Shown: in pieces, positions 18,638 through 26,650 of the stretch
Numbering within the stretch: the stretch's first letter is position 1
Layout of the letters: each line of letters starts with the position of its first letter
Source of the DNA: [Clostridium] ultunense DSM 10521
GTDB lineage: Bacteria; Bacillota; Clostridia; Tissierellales; Tepidimicrobiaceae
Reading direction: 5' to 3'
Length of the DNA: 45,492 nucleotides
NCBI RefSeq assembly: GCF_000511955.1
Contig: NZ_AZSU01000007.1
Coordinates: 40,617-86,108, forward strand
Position numbers and translations under genes: made by a program
Notes under the pieces: generated by a model
What the model saw: only the letters and a program-made list of their open reading frames with translations
Told to the model about the DNA's origin: nothing
Database searches by the model: none

Positions 18638-18696
18638 AAACTTTTCCCCCTCCATTCTTTTAATTCAATTATACCCTTATACTATCTATATTCTCA

Positions 18697-19833
18697 TTAA
18701 TTTCTTGGTGGTCTTGGACCATAGTATTGATAATAATCTACTTTAATCCTTCCATTATAAAGTTTTCTTTTTCTATCTGCATCTTTTCCATATAATCTTT
18801 CGAAATCTTCACTGGAAGTTAAAACGTATATAGAATAGGTACCTAGCTTTCTAAAAATTTCTCCCATGTCCTTATACAATTTATCTACTTCTTTTTCTTC
18901 TCCTATTCTTTCCCCATAGGGAGGGTTGCAGATAATTACCCCGTAGTTATCTCTAAACTTGAAATCTCTAAAATCTTTAGTGATAAATTTTATATCCTCT
19001 TCTAAACCTAAATTAGCTACATTCTCCTTTGCTAATTCTATGGCTTTCTTGTCTATGTCTGAACCAATAATATTCAAATCAAAATCTTTAACCATTACAT
19101 CCCATGCTTCCCTTCTTGCATCCTGCCAATATTCTTTTTTAATCCTAGGCCAACCTTCAGAGGCAAAATTCCTATTTAAACCTGGAGCGATGTTTTTACC
19201 AATCATTGCTGCTTCAATAGGAATAGTTCCCGAACCACAGAATGGATCCAGTAAAAATCTATCCTTATTCCAATAACTTAATTGGATTAATGCTGCTGCT
19301 AAAGTTTCCTTAAGAGGTGCTTCTACGCTTTGGGTTCTATAGCCTCTTTTATGTAATCCAGACCCAGAGGTATCAATGGTCAAGGTTGCAATATCCTTAA
19401 GTAAAGATACTTCTATTGTAAATTTAGCCCCAGTTTCCTCAAACCAATCCCTTTTATATTTAGTTTTCAATTTTTCTACAACAGCCTTTTTTACAATAGC
19501 TTGAGAATCGGAAATACTAAATAGCTTTGAATTCACTGATTTTCCCTCTACGGTAAATTTTCCATCTTCAGTAATCCATTCATCCCAGGGAAGAGCCTTA
19601 GTTTTTTCAAATAGTTCATCAAAAGAAATGGCTTTAAACTCTCCCATCTTTAGTAACACCCTATCAGCAGATCTTAACCATAAATTAGTAATAGGAATAT
19701 CCTTTTCAGTCGCTTTAAAGGTAATCTTGCCATTTTCAACCATCAAATCATTATATCCTAGGTTTTGTAATTCTCTTTTCACAATGGCTTCCAATCCAAA
19801 GGTTGTTGTTGCAATTAACTCAATTTGTTCCAT
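18697..19833 (-). CDS. THUMP-domain class I SAM-dependent RNA methyltransferase (YpsC/RlmL-like)
   Basis: 378 residues. N-terminal ferredoxin-like and THUMP part (~1-160; AIVKRELQNLGY, EVSLLKDIATLTIDTSG, LHKRGYR), then a Rossmann methyltransferase with DPFCGSGTIPIEAA (196-209), GSDID (257-261) and the NPPYGER motif (303-309) typical of N2-guanine/N6-adenine methylation. The family modifies 23S rRNA (G2445-like) or an equivalent site. AAGGAAG precedes the ATG. The downstream cobalamin adenosyltransferase gene is 59 bp away and may be co-transcribed. Confidence 0.93.
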   Translation of the reverse strand: MEQIELIATTTFGLEAIVKRELQNLGYNDLMVENGKITFKATEKDIPITNLWLRSADRVLLKMGEFKAISFDELFEKTKALPWDEWITEDGKFTVEGKSVNSKLFSISDSQAIVKKAVVEKLKTKYKRDWFEETGAKFTIEVSLLKDIATLTIDTSGSGLHKRGYRTQSVEAPLKETLAAALIQLSYWNKDRFLLDPFCGSGTIPIEAAMIGKNIAPGLNRNFASEGWPRIKKEYWQDARREAWDVMVKDFDLNIIGSDIDKKAIELAKENVANLGLEEDIKFITKDFRDFKFRDNYGVIICNPPYGERIGEEKEVDKLYKDMGEIFRKLGTYSIYVLTSSEDFERLYGKDADRKRKLYNGRIKVDYYQYYGPRPPRN

Positions 19834-19983
19834 AATATACTTCCTTTCTAAATTGTTTCAACTCTATTATACCTAAAATAATAAATAATTACTTCCCCTG
19901 TGTATTTTTTATATTATTTGGGTATTAATCTATATAAGTTATTCTTAAGAAATATAATCAATAAATTTGGGAGGTTTTGAAAT

Positions 19984-20361
19984 ATGAAAAGTATAGGAAA
20001 ACTATATCAAAGTGGAGATTGGAAAGGTGAAAAGCATGTGCCGGTAATCCATGCACCTGAAAAAGTTAAAAAAGGAGACTTAGTAGAAGTTAATCTCAAT
20101 ATAGGTGAAGAAATCGCTCATCCAAATACTCAAGAACATTACATAGCATGGATTAAGCTCTATTTCCATCCAGAAGGGAGTAATTTCCCAGTAGAAGTAG
20201 GAAGTTATAATTTTAATAGCCATGGAGAGCATGGTACCTTCACTGAGCCTTATGTATCGGCTAAATTTAAAGTGGAAAGATCCGGAACCCTTCATGCTAC
20301 AAGCTATTGTAATATCCATGGTTTGTGGGAAAATAGTGTAGAATTAGTAGTAGAGGACTAG
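19984..20361 (+). CDS. Class II superoxide reductase (neelaredoxin/desulfoferrodoxin-like)
   Basis: 125 residues, the length of the one-iron form without the N-terminal desulforedoxin domain. It reduces superoxide to hydrogen peroxide without making oxygen, as in anaerobes. The iron-site residues are all present: Glu16-Lys17-His18 (EKHVPVI), His46 (AHPN), His52 (EHYIAW), Cys109 and His112 (CNIHGLW). The ATG has GGGAGG upstream. Single gene with its own terminator. The peroxide it produces could be handled by the peroxiredoxin at 25.5 kb. Confidence 0.94.
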   Translation: MKSIGKLYQSGDWKGEKHVPVIHAPEKVKKGDLVEVNLNIGEEIAHPNTQEHYIAWIKLYFHPEGSNFPVEVGSYNFNSHGEHGTFTEPYVSAKFKVERSGTLHATSYCNIHGLWENSVELVVED

Positions 20362-20376
20362 TAAGTCCTCTTTTTC
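20352..20376 (+). terminator. Terminator of superoxide reductase gene
   Basis: AGAGGACT (20352-20359) and AGTCCTCT (20364-20371) form a stem followed by a T-rich run; it includes the stop codon. Confidence 0.85.
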
Positions 20377-20384
20377 TTTTTCCC

Positions 20385-20413
20385 TTGACAATATAGGTTT
20401 TATATATTAATAT
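20385..20413 (+). promoter_or_regulatory. Promoter of the tyrS T-box leader
   Basis: Perfect TTGACA (20385-20390), 17-nt spacer, TAATAT (20408-20413). Confidence 0.6.
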
Positions 20414-20423
20414 ACATTTAAAA

Positions 20424-20647
20424 TCAATATGAAACGATGACGGATAACAGTAGCCTATTATGGTTAAAATACAGAGAATAGATCATTAGTGAGAGATCTG
20501 TAACCTAATAATAGAGTGAATTACGAATCCAAAGTTTCAATAGGAAACTATTGCGATTATCACACGTTACGTGATTAGAGGCTTTATGCAAATTAAGGTG
20601 GTACCACGGGTGTCTTCTCGTCCTTTTAGGAGAAGATGCCCTTTTTT
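20424..20647 (+). ncRNA. T-box leader, tyrosine specifier, upstream of tyrS
   Basis: The T-box motif AAGGTGGTACCACG is at 20595-20608. It overlaps the 5' arm of a terminator: 20608-20619 pairs with 20630-20641, followed by T6. Stem I carries an AGAGA-type distal element near 20473-20500. A UAC triplet at 20522-20524 sits in the expected specifier loop (GAATTACGAATCC). Uncharged tRNA-Tyr should stabilise the antiterminator and switch on tyrS. Confidence 0.9.
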
Positions 20648-20688
20648 AATGAAAATAAAAATTAATGTAATTTTTAGGAGGTTATATT

Positions 20689-21915
20689 ATGGCTAATGTA
20701 TTTGATGTATTACACAAAAGAGGTTATATCGATCAGGTAACCTACGAAGAAGAACTAAAAGAGCTTTTAGATAAGGAGTCTGTAACCTTTTATGTTGGAT
20801 TTGATGCCACTGCCGATAGCTTGACTTTAGGCCATTTTATTCAAATAATGGTAATGATGCATATGCAAAGAGCTGGACATAGACCCATTGCTTTACTAGG
20901 CGGTGGAACTACCATGGTAGGAGACCCTTCCGGAAGAACTGATATGAGGAAGATGCTGACTAAAGAAATGATTGATCATAATGCTTCAAAATTTAAAGAA
21001 CAACTTTCAAGATTCATCGATTTTGATGATGATAAAGCTATATTGGTCAATAATGCAGATTGGTTATTGGATTTGAATTTCTTAGATTTCATGAGAGAAG
21101 TTGGAGTTCACTTTTCTGTAAATAGAATGTTAACCTTTGACTGCTACAAAAACAGATTAGAGCAAGGGTTGACCTTCTTTGAATTTAGCTACATGCTTAT
21201 GCAGTCTTATGATTATTTAAAACTATATAGGGATTATAACTGTCGTCTCCAAGTAGGAGGTAGCGACCAATGGTCTAATATACTGGGAGGATATGAACTG
21301 GTGAGAAAACTGGAAGGGGATAAGGTATATGCTATGACCTTCAAATTACTCTCTACCGCTGCCGGGATTAAAATGGGTAAAACTGCAGCTGGTACTATAT
21401 GGTTAGACCCTGAAAAAACATCTCCTTATGAATTTTACCAATACCTAAGAAATTCTGATGATAGAGATGTAGAAAAATTCTTGAGTCTATTAACCTTCTT
21501 GCCTATGGATGAGGTAAAAAGGCTAGGTTCTTTGGAAGGAGCAGAAATTAACAAAGCAAAAGAAATCCTAGCTTTTGAGGTAACTAAAATGGTCCATGGG
21601 GAAGAAGAAGCTATTAAAGCACAAAAAGCATCCAAAGCATTATTTACTGGCTCTGAAGAGGATGGTTCTATACCCTTTACAGAATTTAACAGGAATGTAT
21701 TTGAAAAGGGTATAGGAATGTTAGATTTATTAAAAAATGTAGGTCTGACTAAATCCAATAGCGAAGGTAGAAGACTTATAGAACAAGGTGGAATATCCAT
21801 AGATGATGTAAAAGTTGAAGACATAGATAAAATCATTACCTTAGATAATTTTAAAGACGATAAAATCCTTGTTAGAAAAGGTAAGAAAGTATATCATCAA
21901 ATAAGAATAAAATAA
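20689..21915 (+). CDS. tyrS: Tyrosyl-tRNA synthetase
   Basis: 408 residues. It charges tRNA-Tyr. Class I signatures are LTLGHF (45-50, HIGH variant) and KMGKT (228-232, KMSKS variant). The [11 protein letters not shown] segment (188-198) lines the tyrosine pocket. Residues ~340-408 form the S4 RNA-binding domain ([18 protein letters not shown]). Good AGGAGG 9 nt before ATG. Controlled by the T-box in front of it. Confidence 0.97.
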   Translation: MANVFDVLHKRGYIDQVTYEEELKELLDKESVTFYVGFDATADSLTLGHFIQIMVMMHMQRAGHRPIALLGGGTTMVGDPSGRTDMRKMLTKEMIDHNASKFKEQLSRFIDFDDDKAILVNNADWLLDLNFLDFMREVGVHFSVNRMLTFDCYKNRLEQGLTFFEFSYMLMQSYDYLKLYRDYNCRLQVGGSDQWSNILGGYELVRKLEGDKVYAMTFKLLSTAAGIKMGKTAAGTIWLDPEKTSPYEFYQYLRNSDDRDVEKFLSLLTFLPMDEVKRLGSLEGAEINKAKEILAFEVTKMVHGEEEAIKAQKASKALFTGSEEDGSIPFTEFNRNVFEKGIGMLDLLKNVGLTKSNSEGRRLIEQGGISIDDVKVEDIDKIITLDNFKDDKILVRKGKKVYHQIRIK

Positions 21916-21929
21916 CATGCTTCGATAGG

Positions 21930-21954
21930 AGTCCTGTTTAAACAGGACTTTTTG
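21930..21954 (+). terminator. Terminator of tyrS
   Basis: AGTCCTGTTT (21930-21939) and AAACAGGACT (21940-21949) are perfect complements, followed by a T-rich run. Confidence 0.88.
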
Positions 21955-22092
21955 TTTTTACATTAATACCAATATTATGTTGACCTACCAACTATTGAGT
22001 GTTTATTTGATATAAATTTAATGTTATACTTTTAAAAAATCATAAATACGAAAGGGGGCCGGATCGAATCTAAATTTTAAGGAGGAAAAAAG

Positions 22093-22854
22093 ATGAAGAA
22101 AAAGGGTAAAAAGATACTAATCTCATTAGCTGCAACTATGCTTTTATCAACATCCGTAGGACAGGCTGCAAGTATAAATTACGAGGATAATACCTATTAT
22201 ACGCCTTATAGCGGCAAATACAATAAGAAAGGCTATGTTATTACTTATAATAATTACTCTAATAATTATTTACAAAATAGATATAGTAATATAATTATTA
22301 GATGGACTCCAAAATATTGGGATGACAATAATACTAATGTCCCTATAAAGCCTGAAACTCCTATAAAAGATGTAGAAACTCCAGAATCAGATATTGATAA
22401 GGGCAAGGATAAAACCAATAATACTCCTGAAACAAAACCAAGCAACCCAATTCCTGAAGTGGAAGAAGAATCCAATACTTCAATAGAGATGGAAGTGGTA
22501 AGACTTGTAAATATAGAAAGACAAAAAGCTGGATTAACTCCATTAACCTATAGTGAAGAATTATCTAAGGTAGCCAGAGCTAAGTCTCAGGATATGTCCA
22601 ATAAAAATTATTTTAGTCATACTTCTCCTACATATGGAGATCCCTTTAGTATGATGAGAAGCTTTGGCATTCAATACAAGACGGCTGGCGAAAACATTGC
22701 TAAAGGGTATTCCAGTGCTAAATCTGTAGTCAACGGCTGGATGAATTCATCAGGTCATAGGGCAAATATACTTAATCCAAGCTTCGGAACTATTGGGGTT
22801 GGTTATGTTAAAGCTAATGGTACTACCTATTGGACTCAGATGTTCACAAATTAG
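22093..22854 (+). CDS. Secreted CAP-domain (SCP/PR1-like) protein
   Basis: 253 residues. A signal peptide (residues 1-26, cleavage near GQA-AS) is followed by a Tyr/Asn-rich segment and a Pro/Glu/Thr linker (~75-132; repeated PETPIKD/PETKPSNP). The CAP domain covers ~135-253: VNIERQKAGLTPL, the NYFSHTSP His motif, AGENIAKG, and SGHRANILNPSF. Bacterial CAP proteins (YkwD type) are extracellular or spore-associated; their activity is unsettled. AAGGAGG precedes the ATG. The transcript probably ends in the palindrome at 22886-22924. Confidence 0.9.
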   Translation: MKKKGKKILISLAATMLLSTSVGQAASINYEDNTYYTPYSGKYNKKGYVITYNNYSNNYLQNRYSNIIIRWTPKYWDDNNTNVPIKPETPIKDVETPESDIDKGKDKTNNTPETKPSNPIPEVEEESNTSIEMEVVRLVNIERQKAGLTPLTYSEELSKVARAKSQDMSNKNYFSHTSPTYGDPFSMMRSFGIQYKTAGENIAKGYSSAKSVVNGWMNSSGHRANILNPSFGTIGVGYVKANGTTYWTQMFTN

Positions 22855-22856
22855 CC

Positions 22857-22885
22857 TTGACTTTAATAGAGTAAAAGTATAGAAT
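22857..22885 (+). promoter_or_regulatory. Promoter of marR-MATE operon
   Basis: TTGACT (22857-22862), 17-nt spacer, TAGAAT (22880-22885); each five of six. It abuts the operator palindrome, which would lie at the transcription start. Confidence 0.6.
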
Positions 22886-22924
22886 AAGTAGTTAGAATTC
22901 TAATAATTAGAATTCTAACTACTT
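22886..22924 (+). promoter_or_regulatory. 39-bp palindrome: MarR operator and/or CAP-gene terminator
   Basis: Perfect inverted repeat with 19-bp arms around one base. It contains two direct copies of the 12-bp palindrome TTAGAATTCTAA (22892-22903 and 22907-22918), the size and symmetry of MarR-family sites. It is followed by T6, so as RNA it can also terminate the CAP gene. Confidence 0.65.
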
Positions 22925-22946
22925 TTTTGTTTGAGGTGGTACAATT

Positions 22947-23399
22947 ATGGATAATACTATTATAGATGTTAGATATGGATTAATTAAATTCATGTCATTG
23001 TTTCATAGATTGTTTACTCCAACCTTTAAAAAAGAAACGGACGATATATATGGCTGCACAAAAAACCAGATAAAAGCAATAATGATTCTTGGTAGAATCA
23101 ATGAAATTACTCCTACCATATTAGGTAAGTGTATGGATATGGAAAAAGGCAGTATTACTACTTTAATTGATTCAATGGAAAATATGAATCTAGTATATAG
23201 GGAAGATGATCCAAGAGATAAAAGAAAGACTATTATTAAATTATCCGAAGAAGGTAAACAATATTATGCAAAACAAGAAGAAAAGTTTAATAAACGAATA
23301 GAAGAACTTTTTCATATTCTTTCTGAAGTAGAAATTAATAAGTTTAATGAAAGTCTAAAAACCATCGTAGAAATATTGGAAAAAGTGAGGGATGATTAA
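22947..23399 (+). CDS. MarR-family transcriptional regulator
   Basis: 150 residues, winged-helix dimer. Recognition part: TPTILGKCMDMEKGSITTLIDSMENMNLVYR, and the wing DDPRDKRKTIIKLSEEG. It likely represses itself and the MATE gene, since it is translationally coupled to the latter (TAATG overlap) and its promoter carries a twin palindrome. The arrangement resembles MepR-MepA. GAGGTGG precedes the ATG. Confidence 0.92.
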   Translation: MDNTIIDVRYGLIKFMSLFHRLFTPTFKKETDDIYGCTKNQIKAIMILGRINEITPTILGKCMDMEKGSITTLIDSMENMNLVYREDDPRDKRKTIIKLSEEGKQYYAKQEEKFNKRIEELFHILSEVEINKFNESLKTIVEILEKVRDD

Positions 23400-24793
23400 T
23401 GAGTGAAAGAAATGAAAGATCAAAATTTTTAGGTGAAGAAGAAATTGGTAAACTTCTTTTGAAGTTTTCTATTCCTGCTATAGTAGGTATGTTAGTAAAT
23501 GCATTATATAATATAGTAGACCGAATATTCATAGGTAAGGGAGTAGGCAGCATAGGAATTGGTGCCATATTTGTCACTTCACCTGTTGCCTTAATTCTTA
23601 TGGCCTTTGGTATGCTAATAGGATTTGGTGGAAATTCTCTATCATCTATAAGATTAGGAGAAGATAAGAAAGATGAAGCAGAAAAAATCTTAGGAAACGC
23701 TCTAGTATTATTATTCATTATTTCAATAACTCTTAGTATTTCAGGCCTAATTTTTATTGAACCATTACTTAAAATTTTTGGTGCAAGTGAAACCATACTG
23801 CCCCATGCTGTAGACTATATGTCCATAATCCTTATAGGAGCACCTTTCCAAGCTGTAGGCTTTGGAATTAACGCTTTTATTAGAGGAGAAGGTAATCCAA
23901 AGATTGCAATGATTACCATGCTAATTGGAGCAATCCTTAATATAATATTGGATTATATATTCATATTTATATTTAATATGGGAATAAAAGGTGCAGCATT
24001 AGCTACTATTATTTCTCAAGCAGTTTCTGCCATTTGGGTTCTCAGTTATTTCTTTGGTAGTAGAAGTATGTTAAATTTAAAAAAAGAAAATATGAAATTG
24101 AAAACTAGTATTATTAAAAGTATTTTCTCCATTGGTTTTGCTCCTTTTAGTATGCAACTAGCTGCTAGCTTAGTAACGGCTATTTTAAATAACAGTTTAA
24201 ATACTTACGGAGGAGACATTGCTGTTTCAAGTATGGGAGTTATCCATAGTATTACTATGTTAATACTTATGCCAGTCTTTGGTATAAATCAAGGAGCTCA
24301 ACCTATTATCGGTTTTAACTATGGTGCAAAAAAATATACAAGGGTAAAAGAAGCTTTAAAGAAAGCAATAATGGCTGCAACTGCTGTATTAACTTTAGGC
24401 TTCCTAATAACTCAGACAATACCCCATAGGTTATTTGGTATGTTTTTAGAAAAAGGACCTGAAATGGATAAAATAGCAGACGTTGGTATTAAAGGATTAA
24501 AGATTTATTTAGCTATGTTACCTATTATAGGTTTCCAAATAGTTAGTTCTAATTATTTTCAAGCTACTGGCAAACCTAAACAATCTGCCTTTTTAAGTCT
24601 ATCTAGGCAAGTGTTAGTTCTAATACCAGCCCTATTGATTTTACCAAGATTTTTTGGTCTAACAGGAGTATGGTTAGCAGGTCCAGTATCGGACCTGACT
24701 GCATCAATTGTAACCGCTTTATTTTTGATAAAGGATTTAAAAGAATTAAATAATGGTATTCACATAAATAATAGGATGATCGAAGAAAGGTAA
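23399..24793 (+). CDS. MATE-family multidrug efflux transporter (MepA-like)
   Basis: 464 residues, about 12 membrane helices in two similar halves. MATE hallmarks: NALYNIVDRIFIGKGVG near the N-terminus, GEGNPKIAM, and GINQGAQPIIGFNYGAKKY at the start of the second half. It should export cationic or organic compounds using a Na+ or H+ gradient. The ATG overlaps the marR stop by 1 nt. Confidence 0.94.
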   Translation: MSERNERSKFLGEEEIGKLLLKFSIPAIVGMLVNALYNIVDRIFIGKGVGSIGIGAIFVTSPVALILMAFGMLIGFGGNSLSSIRLGEDKKDEAEKILGNALVLLFIISITLSISGLIFIEPLLKIFGASETILPHAVDYMSIILIGAPFQAVGFGINAFIRGEGNPKIAMITMLIGAILNIILDYIFIFIFNMGIKGAALATIISQAVSAIWVLSYFFGSRSMLNLKKENMKLKTSIIKSIFSIGFAPFSMQLAASLVTAILNNSLNTYGGDIAVSSMGVIHSITMLILMPVFGINQGAQPIIGFNYGAKKYTRVKEALKKAIMAATAVLTLGFLITQTIPHRLFGMFLEKGPEMDKIADVGIKGLKIYLAMLPIIGFQIVSSNYFQATGKPKQSAFLSLSRQVLVLIPALLILPRFFGLTGVWLAGPVSDLTASIVTALFLIKDLKELNNGIHINNRMIEER

Positions 24794-24797
24794 AACA

Positions 24798-24838
24798 AAT
24801 GAGTTCTCTTTTGGCTTCATGCCAAAAGGGAACTCATT
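24798..24838. terminator. Convergent terminator MATE / Nudix
   Basis: 18-bp arms (24798-24815 and 24821-24838, one mismatch) with T-run on the plus strand; the Nudix stop codon lies inside the right arm. Confidence 0.85.
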
Positions 24839-25445
24839 TTATTAAATCTATGAAATGCTTAGTCATCTTAGCAGTATAACCCCAGATTATATAATCATTA
24901 TAATTATAAAAATAGACCGAATGCTTATCGAACCGCCAGTTATAATCTTTTCCATTAGGTATTAGATTATATGGAAAATCCTCACTTATAGCTGGATGCA
25001 AATCTATATAATAAAGGTTAGGTTCATTATTTATAAAAAAATCTATTGGAACTGTGAATATATGGTCTACTTCATCCTCATTTGGCTTAATCTTATCCAC
25101 ATCTATATTATGGATTGTGCCTAAAAAAGAATGGATTACTGTATTAGCATGGGAAACAAGATAATCTAATTCTCCTATTATATTTATATTTTCCTTTTCA
25201 ATATTAAGTTCTTCCATAGTTTCCCTTATAGCTGCTTCCCTATAAGTTTCATCTTTTTCTAATTGTCCTCCTGGAAAAGATATTTCTCCAGGTTGTCTTT
25301 TTAAGCTTTTAGCTCTTAATTCATATATTAATTCCCATCTACCTTGATTTTTTATTAATGGAATAAGAACTGCATATTTTTGCTTGACCTCCAATGGTTC
25401 TGGTCTTCTTCCCTTTATCTTATTAATAATATCTTCTATATCCAT
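24834..25445 (-). CDS. Nudix hydrolase, probable CoA pyrophosphatase
   Basis: 203 residues. The Nudix box is at 60-82 (G60, E66, R74-E75, E78-E79), with the usual Gly of EExGU replaced by Asn81. Just before it, LRAKSLKRQPGEISFPGG matches the extra signature of CoA-pyrophosphatase Nudix proteins (NudL/YeaB type), which cleave CoA to 4'-phosphopantetheine and 3',5'-ADP. GGGGGT precedes the ATG. Convergent with the MATE gene. Confidence 0.88.
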   Translation of the reverse strand: MDIEDIINKIKGRRPEPLEVKQKYAVLIPLIKNQGRWELIYELRAKSLKRQPGEISFPGGQLEKDETYREAAIRETMEELNIEKENINIIGELDYLVSHANTVIHSFLGTIHNIDVDKIKPNEDEVDHIFTVPIDFFINNEPNLYYIDLHPAISEDFPYNLIPNGKDYNWRFDKHSVYFYNYNDYIIWGYTAKMTKHFIDLIK

Positions 25446-25464
25446 AGATATACCCCCATAAAAA

Positions 25465-25488
25465 ATTTAAGCGGTCATACATGACCGC
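25465..25488 (-). terminator. Terminator of peroxiredoxin gene
   Basis: GCGGTCAT (25471-25478) and ATGACCGC (25481-25488) form a stem, with a U-rich run leftward on the minus strand. Confidence 0.85.
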
Positions 25489-25497
25489 CTTCTTATA

Positions 25498-26019
25498 TTA
25501 TAACAGAGCTTCTCCTTCATCCCAATCTACTGGACAAAGTCCCCCTGTTTTAAGTGCCCTTAACACCCTTAATGTTTCGTCAACAGATCTTCCCACATTT
25601 AGATCATGTACTACAGAATATCTAACAATGCCTTCTGGATCAATTATAAATAGCCCCCTTAGAGCAACGCCTTCTTCTTCAATTAATACTCCATAATCTT
25701 TTGCAACCTTCTTTGTCATATCTGATGCTATTGGGAAATTAATTTTTCCTAGACTCGAATTAATCCAAGCTTTATGAGAATGTTCACTATCCACACTTAT
25801 AGCAAGTACTTCTGCATTTTCTTTTTTAAAATCTTCATATCTCTTACTATATCCTGTAATTTCCGTAGGACATACGAATGTAAAATCCAATGGGTAGAAG
25901 AACATAACCAGCCATTTGCCTTCATAATCCTTTAACCCAATTTTACAAAAATCACTTCCGTCCCCTTCACAAGCATTCATTACAAAATCTGGTGCTTTTC
26001 TTCCTACTAATCTTTCCAT
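25498..26019 (-). CDS. Two-cysteine peroxiredoxin (AhpC/Prx1 type)
   Basis: 173 residues. Reduces hydrogen peroxide and organic peroxides. The peroxidatic Cys50 is in DFTFVCPTE and the resolving Cys162 in GGLCPVDW, as in typical 2-Cys enzymes. Additional Cys at 17 and 25 are not family standard. AGGAGG precedes the ATG. No AhpF or thioredoxin reductase gene is next to it. A perfect 7-1-7 Fur/PerR-type box lies 79 bp upstream, so iron- or peroxide-dependent control is likely. Confidence 0.94.
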   Translation of the reverse strand: MERLVGRKAPDFVMNACEGDGSDFCKIGLKDYEGKWLVMFFYPLDFTFVCPTEITGYSKRYEDFKKENAEVLAISVDSEHSHKAWINSSLGKINFPIASDMTKKVAKDYGVLIEEEGVALRGLFIIDPEGIVRYSVVHDLNVGRSVDETLRVLRALKTGGLCPVDWDEGEALL

Positions 26020-26097
26020 TTCTTACCTCCTATATTTAAGTCTATTCTTTTGCAACTATCTTATTTATATCCATTTTTAAAATTTTTAAACATGATT

Positions 26098-26112
26098 TGA
26101 TAATAATTATCA
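26098..26112. promoter_or_regulatory. Fur/PerR-family operator
   Basis: TGATAATAATTATCA is a perfect 7-1-7 inverted repeat identical to the B. subtilis Fur-box core. It lies just upstream of a possible peroxiredoxin promoter (TATAAA at 26064-26069). Confidence 0.65.
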
Positions 26113-26119
26113 CTATCAT

Positions 26120-26164
26120 AATAAGTTCTTATTCTGGTGCCTGGCACTATAAATAGAACTTATT
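26120..26164. repeat. Nested palindromic element
   Basis: Outer arms AATAAGTTCT (26120-26129) and AGAACTTATT (26155-26164) enclose a central palindrome GTGCCTGGCAC (26137-26147). The centre is GC-rich unlike its surroundings. It may be a short mobile or REP-like repeat. Confidence 0.5.
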
Positions 26165-26175
26165 GCTATTTATTT

Positions 26176-26208
26176 AAAAACCCTAAAGCCATTGGCTTTA
26201 GGGTTTTT
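26176..26208 (-). terminator. Terminator of cold-shock gene
   Basis: 15-bp arms 26176-26190 and 26194-26208 with a 3-nt loop and flanking A/T runs. Confidence 0.9.
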
Positions 26209-26210
26209 GA

Positions 26211-26414
26211 TTACTTAATTGGTGTAACGTCTTCTGCTTGAGGACCTTTTTGGCCTTCAACTATTCTGAAGGATACTGCTTCTCCTTCTTCTAGAGTTTT
26301 GAATCCTTGTTTATTGATTTGGGAAAAATGTACGAATACGTCGTTTCCTTCTTCAGTTTGAATAAATCCAAAACCTTTTTCTGAGTTAAACCATTTAACT
26401 GTACCGTTAGTCAT
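26211..26414 (-). CDS. Cold-shock protein, CspA family
   Basis: 67 residues, a single OB-fold domain that binds single-stranded RNA/DNA and melts structured mRNA. RNP1 KGFGFI and RNP2 VFVHF are intact; starts with [23 protein letters not shown] lies before the ATG. The leader is about 157 nt long, as in cold-induced csp genes. Confidence 0.95.
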   Translation of the reverse strand: MTNGTVKWFNSEKGFGFIQTEEGNDVFVHFSQINKQGFKTLEEGEAVSFRIVEGQKGPQAEDVTPIK

Positions 26415-26463
26415 TCTTAACTACCTCCAAAAATTTATTTCCTTTAATTCACAGGGCCTTAAT

Positions 26464-26512
26464 AAGAAATAAAGATTTGGAGATTTTATAATCTATATAA
26501 ATCTTATTTCTT
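26464..26512 (-). promoter_or_regulatory. Hairpin in the csp 5' leader
   Basis: Positions 26464-26478 pair with 26499-26512 with one bulged base, forming a long AU-rich stem about 50 nt upstream of the start codon. It may be a temperature-dependent structure; function is inferred. Confidence 0.4.
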
Positions 26513-26577
26513 TAAACCAATTTCAATTAAGTGAATCTCAATAAATATGTTTTACTGATGAATTAAAGTTTCAATTA

Positions 26578-26606
26578 ATTATAACCCGTATTGAAAAAAA
26601 TAGCAA
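26578..26606 (-). promoter_or_regulatory. Sigma-A promoter of csp gene
   Basis: TTGCTA (26601-26606), 17-nt spacer, perfect TATAAT (26578-26583); it predicts a leader of about 157 nt. Confidence 0.6.
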
Positions 26607-26650
26607 CTAATTTTTGATAATTTAATCCAAATATTATTTAAAAACTAAAG

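Noticed and set aside
22020-22092. GC-rich patch GAAAGGGGGCCGG before the CAP gene as a riboswitch
   Set aside because: Too short and without the conserved core of any riboswitch class I can recognise.
23344-23796. Open frame of 150 codons opposite the MATE gene
   Set aside because: Overlaps the marR-MATE coupling and lacks a start site; shadow of a membrane protein gene.
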